Below are positions 1 through 7,844 of a stretch of DNA of 64,000 nucleotides, piece after piece. Made by a program: the position numbers and the translations under genes. The stretch's first letter is position 1; every line of letters starts with the position of its first letter. The notes under the pieces are model-generated. The model made no database searches. It saw nothing but the letters and a program-made list of their open reading frames with translations, and was not told the DNA's origin. Source of the stretch: Terriglobia bacterium (GTDB taxonomy: Bacteria > Acidobacteriota > Terriglobia > Bryobacterales > Bryobacteraceae); the NCBI GenBank assembly GCA_020073305.1, contig JAIQFK010000002.1:310001-374000 (forward strand). Reading direction: 5' to 3'.

Positions 1-1
1 G

Positions 2-847
2 CTGGGATCGGGTACTTCGGGCGGAGTGCTGGCGCCCTTGTTGATGATGGGCGGCGCGCTAGGCGGCCTCGAGGCCATGGTGCTGCCCAACGAGGGCGCG
101 GGCTTCTGGCCGCTCATCAGCATGGGCGCGATTTTGGGCGGAACGATGCGCTCGCCGTTCACGGGAATCGTCTTCGCGTTCGAACTGACGCACGACATGA
201 ACGTGATTCTGCCGCTGCTGGTGGCATCCGTCATCGCGCACGCCTTCACGTCGCTGACGTTGAAGCGCTCCATTCTTACGGAGAAGGTCGCCCGGCGCGG
301 TTATCACTTGAGCCGCGAATACTCTGTGGATCCGCTGGAAATTCTTTTCGCGCACGAGGTAATGCGCACGAACCTGGCGGTACTCCCAGCCACACTCAGT
401 GAGGCGCCGCATTCGAAGCACAGCGTCCGGCGAGGCCAGCGGCTGTACCCGGTGGTGGGCTCAGACGGCATGCTCGCCGGGGTGGTCACGCGGAGAGATT
501 TGACTCAGCCTGCATCCGGCAACGGATCGAGCAAGCTCGGCGACGTGATCCGGAAAAACCCTGTCGTGGCCTATGCCGATGAACCCCTGCGAGTGGTGGT
601 CTACCGCATGGCGGAAACGGGCGTGACGCGTATGCCGGTGGTGGAAAGCGAGGGGTCGCGCAAGCTGGTGGGCATGATTTCACTGGAAGATCTGTTGCGC
701 GCACGTGTGCGCGACCTGGAGGAAGAACGCCGGCGCGAACGCGTGCTGCGGATTCATTTGCCGTTCGGAGAAGAGCGCGAAGACGAGGGTCAGGCTTCGG
801 GGGTTTCGGGCGGGTCCGTGCGGGATTCTTCCGGTGTCGTAGACTGA
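2..847 (+). CDS. ClC-type chloride channel/antiporter with C-terminal CBS pair (5' end outside window)
   Basis: The reading frame is open from base 2, so the gene begins before the window. The visible part starts with GSGTSGGVLAPLL, which corresponds to the ClC anion-selectivity loop. It then has the GAILGGTMRSPFTGIVFAFELT segment typical of the last membrane helices of ClC proteins. The C-terminal ~150 residues form two CBS-like units (around EVMRTNL..VVTRRDL and LGDVIRKNPVV..GMISLEDLL), the usual cytosolic regulatory module. The role is Cl-/H+ exchange or chloride conductance in the inner membrane. The tail is acidic and low-complexity. Its last 58 bases overlap, tail to tail, the next gene on the other strand. 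The family call is firm; channel versus antiporter cannot be decided from this fragment. Confidence 0.9.
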   Translation: MGSGTSGGVLAPLLMMGGALGGLEAMVLPNEGAGFWPLISMGAILGGTMRSPFTGIVFAFELTHDMNVILPLLVASVIAHAFTSLTLKRSILTEKVARRGYHLSREYSVDPLEILFAHEVMRTNLAVLPATLSEAPHSKHSVRRGQRLYPVVGSDGMLAGVVTRRDLTQPASGNGSSKLGDVIRKNPVVAYADEPLRVVVYRMAETGVTRMPVVESEGSRKLVGMISLEDLLRARVRDLEEERRRERVLRIHLPFGEEREDEGQASGVSGGSVRDSSGVVD

Positions 848-1134
848 GCGTCGGCGGGAGGCCAGGCGTTCTCCACGGGTTGGGGCTCGATGCCGGAGGG
901 TAACTCCCCGGAGGTCATAGCCTCGGCGGTTACAGCCTCCGCCGGCGGCTCGGCGTGATGCTCAGGCGGCGCTTCCGCGTGGCCATGCACCGGCTCATCG
1001 AGCGGGACCTCGCACTGGCAACAATCGCTGCAGCAACCGCATCGCTCGCAAATGTGATTGTCGCAGGCGTCTTTGGTGCAGAACGCGCAAATCCGGGTGG
1101 ATTCCTGCTCGCAGATGCTGCACGCAAAGGGCAC
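790..1134 (-). CDS. Small cysteine-rich hypothetical protein
   Basis: 114 residues with a GTG start. The N-terminal ~42 residues carry about a dozen cysteines in CxxC-like spacings (CSICEQ, CAFC, CERCGCCSDCCQC) plus His, which suggests a zinc-binding domain similar to B-box or small zinc-ribbon modules. The remainder is Pro/Glu/Ala-rich, probably disordered, and rich in His and acidic residues. It follows the upstream gene with a one-base TAGTG stop/start overlap, so the two are likely co-transcribed and translationally coupled. Its 3' end overlaps the chloride-channel gene on the opposite strand. I recognise no specific family. Confidence 0.6.
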   Translation of the reverse strand: MPFACSICEQESTRICAFCTKDACDNHICERCGCCSDCCQCEVPLDEPVHGHAEAPPEHHAEPPAEAVTAEAMTSGELPSGIEPQPVENAWPPADAQSTTPEESRTDPPETPEA

Positions 1135-1700
1135 TAGTGCTTCTCCGGTTGGGGTGCGCTATCGCGGACGGTCTGCCGCGAAAGCGACTGGCGGCAACGT
1201 TGCGCTTCCTCATCGGCCACGTGGCACTCCTGTTCCTTAGCGGTGGCAAGCTCCAAGGCGTATTGCTGCAGATGATCGCGGTTACCGGCGTTTTCCGAAA
1301 TCGCACCATTCAGCATGTCCGCCATGGGGGGATTCTGGTACTTGCGGAGACCCTCGCCGAGCGAACCGAGCATTGATTCGAGCGTACGGATGCGGAACAG
1401 CAACTGCAAAACGCCCGTCAGCTTTTCAGGAGTCCGGTTCAGATCGCGCGCGGAGGCGGCAATCGCTCTCACTTCACTACGGCAGGTCTTGGCTTGAGCG
1501 ACGTAGGCCTCGGGTGCGCCGGCCGCGATCCAGTTTTCAGGATGGATTTGATCGACAAACGGCGCCAACCGGTCGGCGTGCAACGCGAGAGCGTCCAACG
1601 TTTTGCGGATGTCCCAGTCGTTCTGCATGGTCGGCTGTTGCGCCCGGACGGACCAGGCCCCAGCCATCAAGAATAGAACTCCGCTCGCGAGAATCCTCAT
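1134..1700 (-). CDS. Exported hypothetical protein, helical
   Basis: 188 residues. It has a clear Sec signal peptide (MRILASGVLFLMAGAWSVRAQ) and probable cleavage after VRAQ. The mature part is predicted to be mostly helical, with two cysteines near residues 73 and 159, so it may be a periplasmic helical-bundle protein. No catalytic motif is visible. It is the first gene of a two-gene unit with the Cys-rich protein. The function is unknown. Confidence 0.65.
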   Translation of the reverse strand: MRILASGVLFLMAGAWSVRAQQPTMQNDWDIRKTLDALALHADRLAPFVDQIHPENWIAAGAPEAYVAQAKTCRSEVRAIAASARDLNRTPEKLTGVLQLLFRIRTLESMLGSLGEGLRKYQNPPMADMLNGAISENAGNRDHLQQYALELATAKEQECHVADEEAQRCRQSLSRQTVRDSAPQPEKH

Positions 1701-1794
1701 GCCGCTCTTCCCAATCTAGCAGACTTGGCTGAAAGCAGTTCGGTAGTGCACTAAATCCTGGTTGATTGGGATTCAGTCGCCATTCGGGGTGAGG

Positions 1795-2130
1795 CTATAT
1801 TTTCTTGGCTGGTTCTGCCGTTGGTTCCGTGGGTGGAGAGGGGATCTTGCCGAATCGGTTCTCATATTCATTGATGTTCGTGCTCAGGACTCCCAGCATG
1901 GCCTTGGCGTGCTGGGGAGACATCGAGATACAAGCGGACTCCTCGATGAACGGCTTGGGGCCGCCGCCCAGTACAAGTTCTCCAAAAAAAATCTTCATGT
2001 CCCAAATGCTCGTCTCCACGCGCGCACTGTTCGCATACAGCTTTATGAAATTATCGGAGCGGACTGATTCCAGCTGCCCTTCGCCATCTCCTTTGGTCTT
2101 CGCGGGAACTTCTTTCGTGGGTTCAGCCAT
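1795..2130 (-). CDS. DUF3467 family protein
   Basis: 111 residues. The core (YANSARVETSIWDMKIFFGE, then ISMSPQHAKAMLGVL, then NINEYENRFGKIP) matches the DUF3467 pattern of a beta-rich N-terminal half followed by the invariant 'MSPQHAK' helix. DUF3467 proteins are small cytosolic proteins without a settled function. The start codon lies 8 bases after the stop of the MqsA-like gene, so it is the third gene of the toxin/antitoxin-like cluster. The extreme N-terminus is Lys/Glu-rich and likely disordered. Confidence 0.8.
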   Translation of the reverse strand: MAEPTKEVPAKTKGDGEGQLESVRSDNFIKLYANSARVETSIWDMKIFFGELVLGGGPKPFIEESACISMSPQHAKAMLGVLSTNINEYENRFGKIPSPPTEPTAEPAKKI

Positions 2131-2138
2131 TTGTTTTT

Positions 2139-2684
2139 TTAACCGTGGGTTGATACGTTAAGGAGATTCGCCAGATAAGGCGGAATGGCCCGACGTGATG
2201 GCAAATTAGTGGATGAAAAATGATAACTTGGTTGCGCAATATCTCCTAGGTAGTAGCCCTGGCAATTCGTGTTTGTCGAGGTGACAATAGTATAGAACCC
2301 TCCGATCTGAGCGGCATGATGCTGAACTGTCTTGCGTCTGATCGCTTCATCGGTGCGTCCGTCCTGAATCTTTCCCATTTCGGCGCGCTTTATTGTGGCC
2401 AAGCCAACTCCCACATGCAAAGCAAACTCACGCTGGCTCAGTCCCAATCTTTTTCTGCGCGCCCTAAGTTCTTCACTCGTAAGTAGGCCATGCTCCGCGC
2501 GGTACTGATCGGCTAGCAAGCGACCAAACTCTGGCATATCGCTGCCCTCAATAGTCTTGTAACCACAACGCGGACACTGCAGCCCTCGCATCTCAACCGT
2601 GTAGTCCCTATCCCGGACCTTTCCTGCTAACTGGATGGTCCTCGTCTCCAGGTCGGCTCGTCCGCATTGGATACACCTAATCAT
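2139..2684 (-). CDS. MqsA/YgiT-like zinc-finger HTH antitoxin
   Basis: The chosen ATG gives MIRCIQCG as N-terminus, 181 residues. It has an N-terminal zinc ribbon with two CxxC pairs (CIQC and CPRC) and a central HTH-XRE domain (ELRARRKRLGLSQREFALHVGVGLATIKRAEMG). This architecture is that of MqsA-type antitoxins, where the ribbon binds the toxin and the HTH binds the operator. The start overlaps the upstream ORF by 8 bases, as expected for a coupled toxin-antitoxin pair. After the HTH there is a ~60-residue tail absent from classical MqsA. An in-frame start 54 bases upstream would lie inside the upstream gene and is less likely. Confidence 0.8.
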   Translation of the reverse strand: MIRCIQCGRADLETRTIQLAGKVRDRDYTVEMRGLQCPRCGYKTIEGSDMPEFGRLLADQYRAEHGLLTSEELRARRKRLGLSQREFALHVGVGLATIKRAEMGKIQDGRTDEAIRRKTVQHHAAQIGGFYTIVTSTNTNCQGYYLGDIAQPSYHFSSTNLPSRRAIPPYLANLLNVSTHG

Positions 2685-3102
2685 TCTGATTTTCTCGATG
2701 CTCGTGAATAGAGCAAATAAAGGCTCTCCTGCCCTCATCGGCTCCGCTTAGGCAGAATTTGAAATACATTTCATGATTCGAGAAAAATAGAGAGGACCAC
2801 CGGAAGGCGAATAGTTCCTCGTGGTAAATTGCTGGCTCATAGGATCGCGCTGGCGGACGCGTGCCAGCATAGTGCTCTGGCGTGACCTCTCCGAATGGCG
2901 CAAGGAGAATGGCCTGTTGGTCCTCGGCTAATGTTGTTTCCATCCCGAACACAGCCTCCAGTTCATCGAAGTTCGCTTTTAGCTTCTTCGCATCAGCAGG
3001 CAACCATTTCCCTGCTTCCACGAGACTACGGCATTCGCGCAGCTTCTTCGAAAGCTCCTTATGGCTCGGTCGTTCTGGTGGCCTCCGACTTGATGGTATC
3101 AC
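2677..3102 (-). CDS. Candidate toxin partner of the MqsA-like protein
   Basis: 141 residues from a GTG start; the true start is uncertain because the frame stays open to about base 3178. It precedes the MqsA-like antitoxin and overlaps it by 8 bases, the gene order of mqsRA. The general layout (a helix KKLRECRSLVEAGKW, a 'VTPEHY' segment, and a C-terminal strand pair EMYFKFCL..RAFICSIHEH) recalls the small RelE/MqsR ribonuclease fold. The match is faint and rests on my reading only. It is longer than MqsR (~98 aa). The toxin assignment is an inference from context. Confidence 0.5.
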   Translation of the reverse strand: MIPSSRRPPERPSHKELSKKLRECRSLVEAGKWLPADAKKLKANFDELEAVFGMETTLAEDQQAILLAPFGEVTPEHYAGTRPPARSYEPAIYHEELFAFRWSSLFFSNHEMYFKFCLSGADEGRRAFICSIHEHRENQND

Positions 3103-3261
3103 GTGATGCCAAACGCGGACAATGGTACGTCTTGCTGAATTGCGCCCTAGTACTGCCGGGAGAAGATTAATTATGGCTCATGCCCGGTCGTGCCGTCAAG
3201 CGCTGTGGTCTATCGACATTGACCGACCAGTCAAAACTGTCAACATTGATGGAAATCCATA

Positions 3262-3290
3262 TTGACTTCGTTGACCTACGGCGGTACTGT
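3262..3290 (+). promoter_or_regulatory. Possible sigma-70 promoter for the HARE-HTH-like gene
   Basis: TTGACT, a 17-base spacer, then TACTGT lie about 40 bases upstream of the start at 3330. The -35 is good and the -10 weak. A second TTGAC is present at 3271, so the exact element is uncertain. Confidence 0.3.
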
Positions 3291-3329
3291 TATATCAGGC
3301 CTAGATAGCTCTAGGGAACGGATGGACCT

Positions 3330-3857
3330 ATGTCAGATCTCAACAATGCAAAACGGATGATCTTGGCTCAATATGAGAAAGAGCGCGACGAGTTGAATCA
3401 TATCATCTCGCGATTGCGCCGCGACCTGGGGATTGATGGTGATGCTGTGGTTACACCAGAGACGGCTGCGCTAAAAATCGAATCCACGGCTCCTTCGGTT
3501 AATATTCAACAACTCATCAAGCCAGGTGACCTATTTGGCATGACGCAAGTCGAGGCCGCAAAAAAGGTATTGCAGGTGACAGGCCGTCAGCCGCTGACCC
3601 TACAAGACATCGCGGGCGCTCTTTATCGAGGCAAGGCAACGGAGACATTGATCGAAGGGGTATCTCTCCGCAATTTGAGCAGCCTGCTAAGCAGATCCGA
3701 TGATCTTATTTCGGTCGCGAAAGGCCGCTGGGGACTGTCGGAGTGGTATCCGAATCGTTCTAAGAAATCGCGAAAAGCCAAGGATGACAACAATGTAACG
3801 AAGCCTGAAGAAACGGACAAAAAGGAAATGGCCCGTGAATCCGGCCAAGGCAAATAA
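3330..3857 (+). CDS. HARE-HTH-like winged-helix protein
   Basis: 175 residues. It begins with a charged helix (probable coiled coil, residues 1-35). The central part (about residues 68-140: DLFGMTQVEAAKKVL, PLTLQDIAGALYRG, LRNLSSLLSRSDDLISVAKGRWGLSEWY) resembles the HARE-HTH/winged-helix module found in chromatin- and restriction-linked proteins. The C-terminus is a Lys/Glu-rich disordered tail. It probably binds nucleic acid or proteins. It stands alone, divergent from the toxin-like cluster. A strong hairpin follows 3 bases after its stop codon. The family call is a motif-level judgement. Confidence 0.6.
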   Translation: MSDLNNAKRMILAQYEKERDELNHIISRLRRDLGIDGDAVVTPETAALKIESTAPSVNIQQLIKPGDLFGMTQVEAAKKVLQVTGRQPLTLQDIAGALYRGKATETLIEGVSLRNLSSLLSRSDDLISVAKGRWGLSEWYPNRSKKSRKAKDDNNVTKPEETDKKEMARESGQGK

Positions 3858-3860
3858 TCC

Positions 3861-3892
3861 GCCCTGCTAGTAGTTGAAGCTACCAGCAGGGC
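3861..3892. terminator. Hairpin immediately after the HARE-HTH-like gene
   Basis: GCCCTGCTAGTAG and CTACCAGCAGGGC pair over 12 of 13 positions around a 6-base loop (TTGAAG), starting 3 bases after the stop codon. There is no real T-run after it (CTTAACC), so it may be a weak terminator, an RNA-stabilising hairpin or a small palindromic repeat. Confidence 0.55.
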
Positions 3893-3977
3893 TTAACCTC
3901 GGGCTTGCGCCAGAGGCAGGGTTTCTTAGGACCCACTGCCATTTTGGACCGAAGCCCGATGAAAGACAAGGTCCAAA

Positions 3978-4913
3978 GTGACGTGCCACAATTGCCGCTC
4001 CGAATGCAGGCGCTTCGGTAAACGGAACAAACGCCAGCGGTATCAGTGTTCCCTCTGCCAGAAGGTTTTCACGGACGCCCGCGATCAGACTCTTGACGGG
4101 ATGTACTTGCCGGTGGAAAGGGCTGAGATGGTCCTTCGGCTCCTACTTGAAGGCAACTCCGTTTCGAGCACCGAGCGACTCACTGATGTTCATCACACAA
4201 CAATCCTAAAACTCTTGGTCCTCGCAGGCGAACGTTGCGAACAACTCATGTCCCGCAAAATCCAAAGCCTGCCCGTCCGTGATGTAGAGTGCGACAAGGT
4301 TTGGTCTTTCATCGGGAAAAAGGAAAAGCGTGTGCGTCCCGAGGACGATCAAAACCTCGGAGATTGTTATACCTTCGTGGCGATTGAGCGCCACTCGAAG
4401 TTGGTTCTGAATATCGCGATGGGCAAGCGCGACCAGGCCACTACAGACGTCTTTATCGAAGGTTTGCGCCACGCAACACGCGGAGAATTTCAGATCACCA
4501 CGGATGGATTCGTGCCCTACAAATCCGCGATTGAAAATACGCTCGCGGATCGCGTCGATTTCGCCCAACTCATCAAGGTCTACCGCGCCGCAACTGGCGA
4601 CGAACACCGGTACTCTCCGCCCGAAGTTTCCAGCACAGAGGTGGTCCCAGTTGTGGGTCGTCCCGACCCTGAACGAATTTGCACCTCGATTGTTGAGCGG
4701 CAAAACCTCAGCGTACGCATGGGAACCCGGCGATTCACCCGGTTAACTAATGCCTTTAGCAAGAAGTGGGAGAACCACTGGGCAGCCGTAGCGCTGTGGT
4801 TCGCCTTCTATAACTTCTGCCGCGTCCATAAATCCCTTCGCTGCACGCCCGCCATGGAAGCCAAGATTACAGATCACATCTGGACCGTGCGAGAATTGCT
4901 GGAGGCCGCGTGA
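3978..4913 (+). CDS. IS1-like transposase
   Basis: 311 residues from a GTG start; an in-frame stop at 3960-3962 rules out an upstream start. The N-terminal zinc ribbon (CHNC..RYQCSLCQKVF) is followed by a helical DNA-binding part and a DDE catalytic domain. Likely catalytic residues are D106 (ECDKVW), D176 (TTDGF) and E240 (VERQN), followed by the usual RMGTRRFTRLTNAF and FYNFCRVHKSL motifs. The ORF appears intact. I could not find convincing terminal inverted repeats or target duplications around it, so it may be a degenerate or immobile copy. Its codon use is slightly more AT-rich than its neighbours, compatible with acquisition. Confidence 0.85.
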   Translation: MTCHNCRSECRRFGKRNKRQRYQCSLCQKVFTDARDQTLDGMYLPVERAEMVLRLLLEGNSVSSTERLTDVHHTTILKLLVLAGERCEQLMSRKIQSLPVRDVECDKVWSFIGKKEKRVRPEDDQNLGDCYTFVAIERHSKLVLNIAMGKRDQATTDVFIEGLRHATRGEFQITTDGFVPYKSAIENTLADRVDFAQLIKVYRAATGDEHRYSPPEVSSTEVVPVVGRPDPERICTSIVERQNLSVRMGTRRFTRLTNAFSKKWENHWAAVALWFAFYNFCRVHKSLRCTPAMEAKITDHIWTVRELLEAA

Positions 4914-5038
4914 CCCTATGGTTTCCTCTGCTCGCGCGACCGCCACCACGATCAACCAGAATTTAGCTTACTACCAGCAGTTCGCCGAGAAGGTGGAAAA
5001 GACACGGAGAGCAATACGGGTTACACTAGATTCTTCTC

Positions 5039-5410
5039 ATGCGCTTTGTACGCACCATGTTCGCCGTTTGGCTTCTGATTGCCTTCGGCGCGTGCTATGC
5101 CATTCCGGCTGCCACGGTGTTGGCGCCGCGCAAGATGAGTTGCTGCCCCAGCGGTTCGCACCACTCGTGCTGCCGCAGGTCAGTCACAACCCCCACTGGA
5201 TCTTTCTGGACCGCAGCTCCGCAGTGTGGGCAGACCTGCCGGATGCCGGCGAGCCTGTCCGCGCACATGTCTCCGGTTGTGGCGCCGGCGCACGCCACTC
5301 GAGACACCGCAACGGTCTCCCAATCGTTGCGCACGCCGGCGGCTGAGCGTTCTGGTCTCTCCTCGTACTTCGCATTCCTGTATCAGCGACCTCCGCCCTC
5401 TCGATTCTGA
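5039..5410 (+). CDS. Small exported Cys/His-rich protein preceding a TonB receptor
   Basis: 123 residues with a hydrophobic signal peptide (MRFVRTMFAVWLLIAFGACYA). This is followed by a cluster MSCCPSGSHHSCCRR and a further CGQTC, a likely metal-binding patch. It ends 30 bases before the TonB receptor and shares its strand, so co-transcription is likely. A similarly built small protein precedes the second TonB receptor near 16.6 kb. It resembles DUF2946-like proteins found with copper receptors, but the match is loose. The role in metal uptake is an inference. Confidence 0.6.
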   Translation: MRFVRTMFAVWLLIAFGACYAIPAATVLAPRKMSCCPSGSHHSCCRRSVTTPTGSFWTAAPQCGQTCRMPASLSAHMSPVVAPAHATRDTATVSQSLRTPAAERSGLSSYFAFLYQRPPPSRF

Positions 5411-5440
5411 AACGGTTGCTTCAGAACCAGGAGGAGGGGG

Positions 5441-7666
5441 ATGCTTTTTAAACGAGCTTTGTGTCTCGGCGCGCTACTGCTCGCGTCTTATGGCGGCGTC
5501 GCGCGGGCGGCGGTTTTTGGTTCGGTCCGCGGCGTGGTGCATGATCCCGATCACCGGCCCGTACCGGCGGCGCAGGTCATTCTCAAGTCAAGCAGTTCCG
5601 ACTATTCACGCACGCTCGAGACGGGTGGGGACGGCACTTTCGAAGCCACGTCGGTGCCGGTAGGCGCCTACGAGGTGATGGTCACGCGCGACGGCTTCTC
5701 GCCGTCGGCTCAGGGCGTCGTGGTGGTCTCCGGTAGCGCGCCGGTTTTGCACTTCCAGTTGGCCATCGGAGCGACGCAGCAGGTGGTGAACGTGGAGGAA
5801 GGGGCCCTGGCCGTAAATCCGGAGTGGATGACGCCCACCACCATGGTCTCGCGCGAGGAGATTCAAAACACGCCCGGCGCAGACTTGAGCAACAGCCTGA
5901 ACATGATCACCGACTACGTTCCCGGAGCGTGGGTGACGCACGACCAGCTCCACGTGCGGGGCGGGCACCAGGTCACCTGGGCCATCGACGGCATCCCCAT
6001 CCCAAACACGAATATCGCCAGTAACGTGGGCCCGCAGATCGACCCGAAAGACATCGATTACCTGGAAATGCAGCGCGGCGGCTATTCCTCCGAGTATGGC
6101 GACCGGACGTATGGCGTATTCAACGCCGTTCCGCGGACGGGTTTTGAGCGCAACAATGAAGGCGAGTTTTTTTCGACCTTCGGCGCCTTCCACCAGACGA
6201 ACGATCAAGTAAACTTTGGAAGCCACACGGAGAAGTTTGCGTACTTCGCCAGTGTGGATGGGAATCGCAGCGACTACGGGCTCGAAACCCCCGGGCCGGA
6301 CGTTCTGCACGATCGCGTTTGGGGAATGGGCGGCATGGCCACGCTCATTTACAACCGCGATGCCCGCAATCAGTTCCGGTTCGTGACGTCGCTGCGGCGT
6401 GACGACTACCGGATTCCGAACGATTCCGATGCGCAGGCTCAAGGCATCCGCGATGTGGAGCGGGAGCGCGATGCGGTGGTGAATTTCTCCTGGGCACACA
6501 CGTTTCAGCCTGGTCTGCTGCTGACGGTCTCACCGTTTTATCACGACAACCAGGCCAACTATGACGGCAGCCCGAATGACGCGCCGGTTGCCACCACGCA
6601 GCGCCACGGGTCGCAATACGCCGGAGCGCAGATCAGCGTGGCAGCCGTGACGGGAAAGCACAATGCCCGGGCGGGCCTGTATGCTTTCGGCCAGCGCGAT
6701 GACGAGGCGGTGGGGCTGATCGCCAACGACGGATCGGGTCTGTCGCTCGCCGAGAACCGGGTGACGGCGGGGCATCTGGAAGCGCTCTTTCTGGAGGATC
6801 AATACAAAGCGTTTTCGTGGCTGACGCTGACCGCGGGTGTGCGCTTGACTCACTTCACCGGCGCCATCTCGGAGAATGCTGCGACCCCTCGGCTGGGCGG
6901 GTCCATTCGGATTCCACATCTGAATTGGGTACTGCGCGGGTTCTGGGGGCGCTACTATCAGGCCCCGCCTCTATCCACAGTCACCGGTCCGCTGCTCGAT
7001 TACGCCGTTTCGCAGGGGCTGGGCTTCATTCCGTTACGCGGCGAGCGCGACGAGGAGCATCAGTTCGGGCTGACCATTCCGGTGTGGCGATGGGCCATCG
7101 AGGTGAACGATTATCATCAGCGCGCGCAGAACTATTTCGATCACAACGCCATTGGGAACTCGAACGTGTTCTTTCCGCTGACGATCGGCCATGCGCGATT
7201 GCACGGCTGGGAGGTCGGCATCCGGTTGCCGCAACTGTTTCATCGCGGCGAGGTCTACCTCGCGTATGCGTACGCGCATGCCGAGGGAGCCGGCGCGGTT
7301 ACGGGCGGGCTGACCGATTTCTCGCCACCCCAGAGCGGCTATTTTTTTCTGGACCACGACCAGCGGCACACGCTGCACACCGGTTTTCATTTCAGCCTGC
7401 CGTACCGGATCACGATGGGCGGTAATCTGTATTACGGCTCGGGGTTCACGGACGGTTCGAGCGATGTGCCGGCACATCTCGCGGAGCACACGACGTTTGA
7501 TCTTACCGCCGGCAAAGCATTTGCAGAAAGGTTCACCGTTTCCGTAACGGCGCTGAACATGGCCAACCGGCGGTTTCTGCTGGATAACAGCCAGACCTTC
7601 GGCGGAACGCACTACGCCGACCCGCGGCAGATCTACGTGGAGCTGCGGTACCGGTTTCACTATTGA
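5441..7666 (+). CDS. TonB-dependent outer-membrane receptor
   Basis: 741 residues with a strong Shine-Dalgarno (AGGAGG) just upstream. A signal peptide ends near residue 23. Residues ~28-110 form a carboxypeptidase-regulatory-like beta-sandwich (GVVHDPDHRPVPAAQV..VPVGAYEVMVTRDGF). The plug follows (LHVRGGHQVTWAIDGIPIPNTN..YLEMQRGGYSSEYGDRTYGVFN), then a ~500-residue beta-barrel ending in an aromatic residue (ELRYRFHY). It imports a scarce ligand across the outer membrane using TonB energy. The adjacent Cys/His-rich exported protein hints at a metal substrate, but nothing in the sequence proves it. Confidence 0.92.
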   Translation: MLFKRALCLGALLLASYGGVARAAVFGSVRGVVHDPDHRPVPAAQVILKSSSSDYSRTLETGGDGTFEATSVPVGAYEVMVTRDGFSPSAQGVVVVSGSAPVLHFQLAIGATQQVVNVEEGALAVNPEWMTPTTMVSREEIQNTPGADLSNSLNMITDYVPGAWVTHDQLHVRGGHQVTWAIDGIPIPNTNIASNVGPQIDPKDIDYLEMQRGGYSSEYGDRTYGVFNAVPRTGFERNNEGEFFSTFGAFHQTNDQVNFGSHTEKFAYFASVDGNRSDYGLETPGPDVLHDRVWGMGGMATLIYNRDARNQFRFVTSLRRDDYRIPNDSDAQAQGIRDVERERDAVVNFSWAHTFQPGLLLTVSPFYHDNQANYDGSPNDAPVATTQRHGSQYAGAQISVAAVTGKHNARAGLYAFGQRDDEAVGLIANDGSGLSLAENRVTAGHLEALFLEDQYKAFSWLTLTAGVRLTHFTGAISENAATPRLGGSIRIPHLNWVLRGFWGRYYQAPPLSTVTGPLLDYAVSQGLGFIPLRGERDEEHQFGLTIPVWRWAIEVNDYHQRAQNYFDHNAIGNSNVFFPLTIGHARLHGWEVGIRLPQLFHRGEVYLAYAYAHAEGAGAVTGGLTDFSPPQSGYFFLDHDQRHTLHTGFHFSLPYRITMGGNLYYGSGFTDGSSDVPAHLAEHTTFDLTAGKAFAERFTVSVTALNMANRRFLLDNSQTFGGTHYADPRQIYVELRYRFHY

Positions 7667-7844
7667 GTGGGAAAAGGCGCAGGTCCTCGCCAAAAGCCGC
7701 CGGGAATGTGCGAAAGAATCGACGGGAGGCTTGCGGCGTTTACCGTTCATGAACAATAAGCCGCAGGTCTCCCCGCAAACCCCGCGGGTAGGCCTGCGCT
7801 ACAAGTTACAGCGTAATGCGACGAAACAGGCAACAGATGCCGTC

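Noticed and set aside
4918-5346. 142-residue frame directly after the transposase
   Set aside because: It runs out of frame through the signal peptide and Cys/His region of the better-supported small exported protein.
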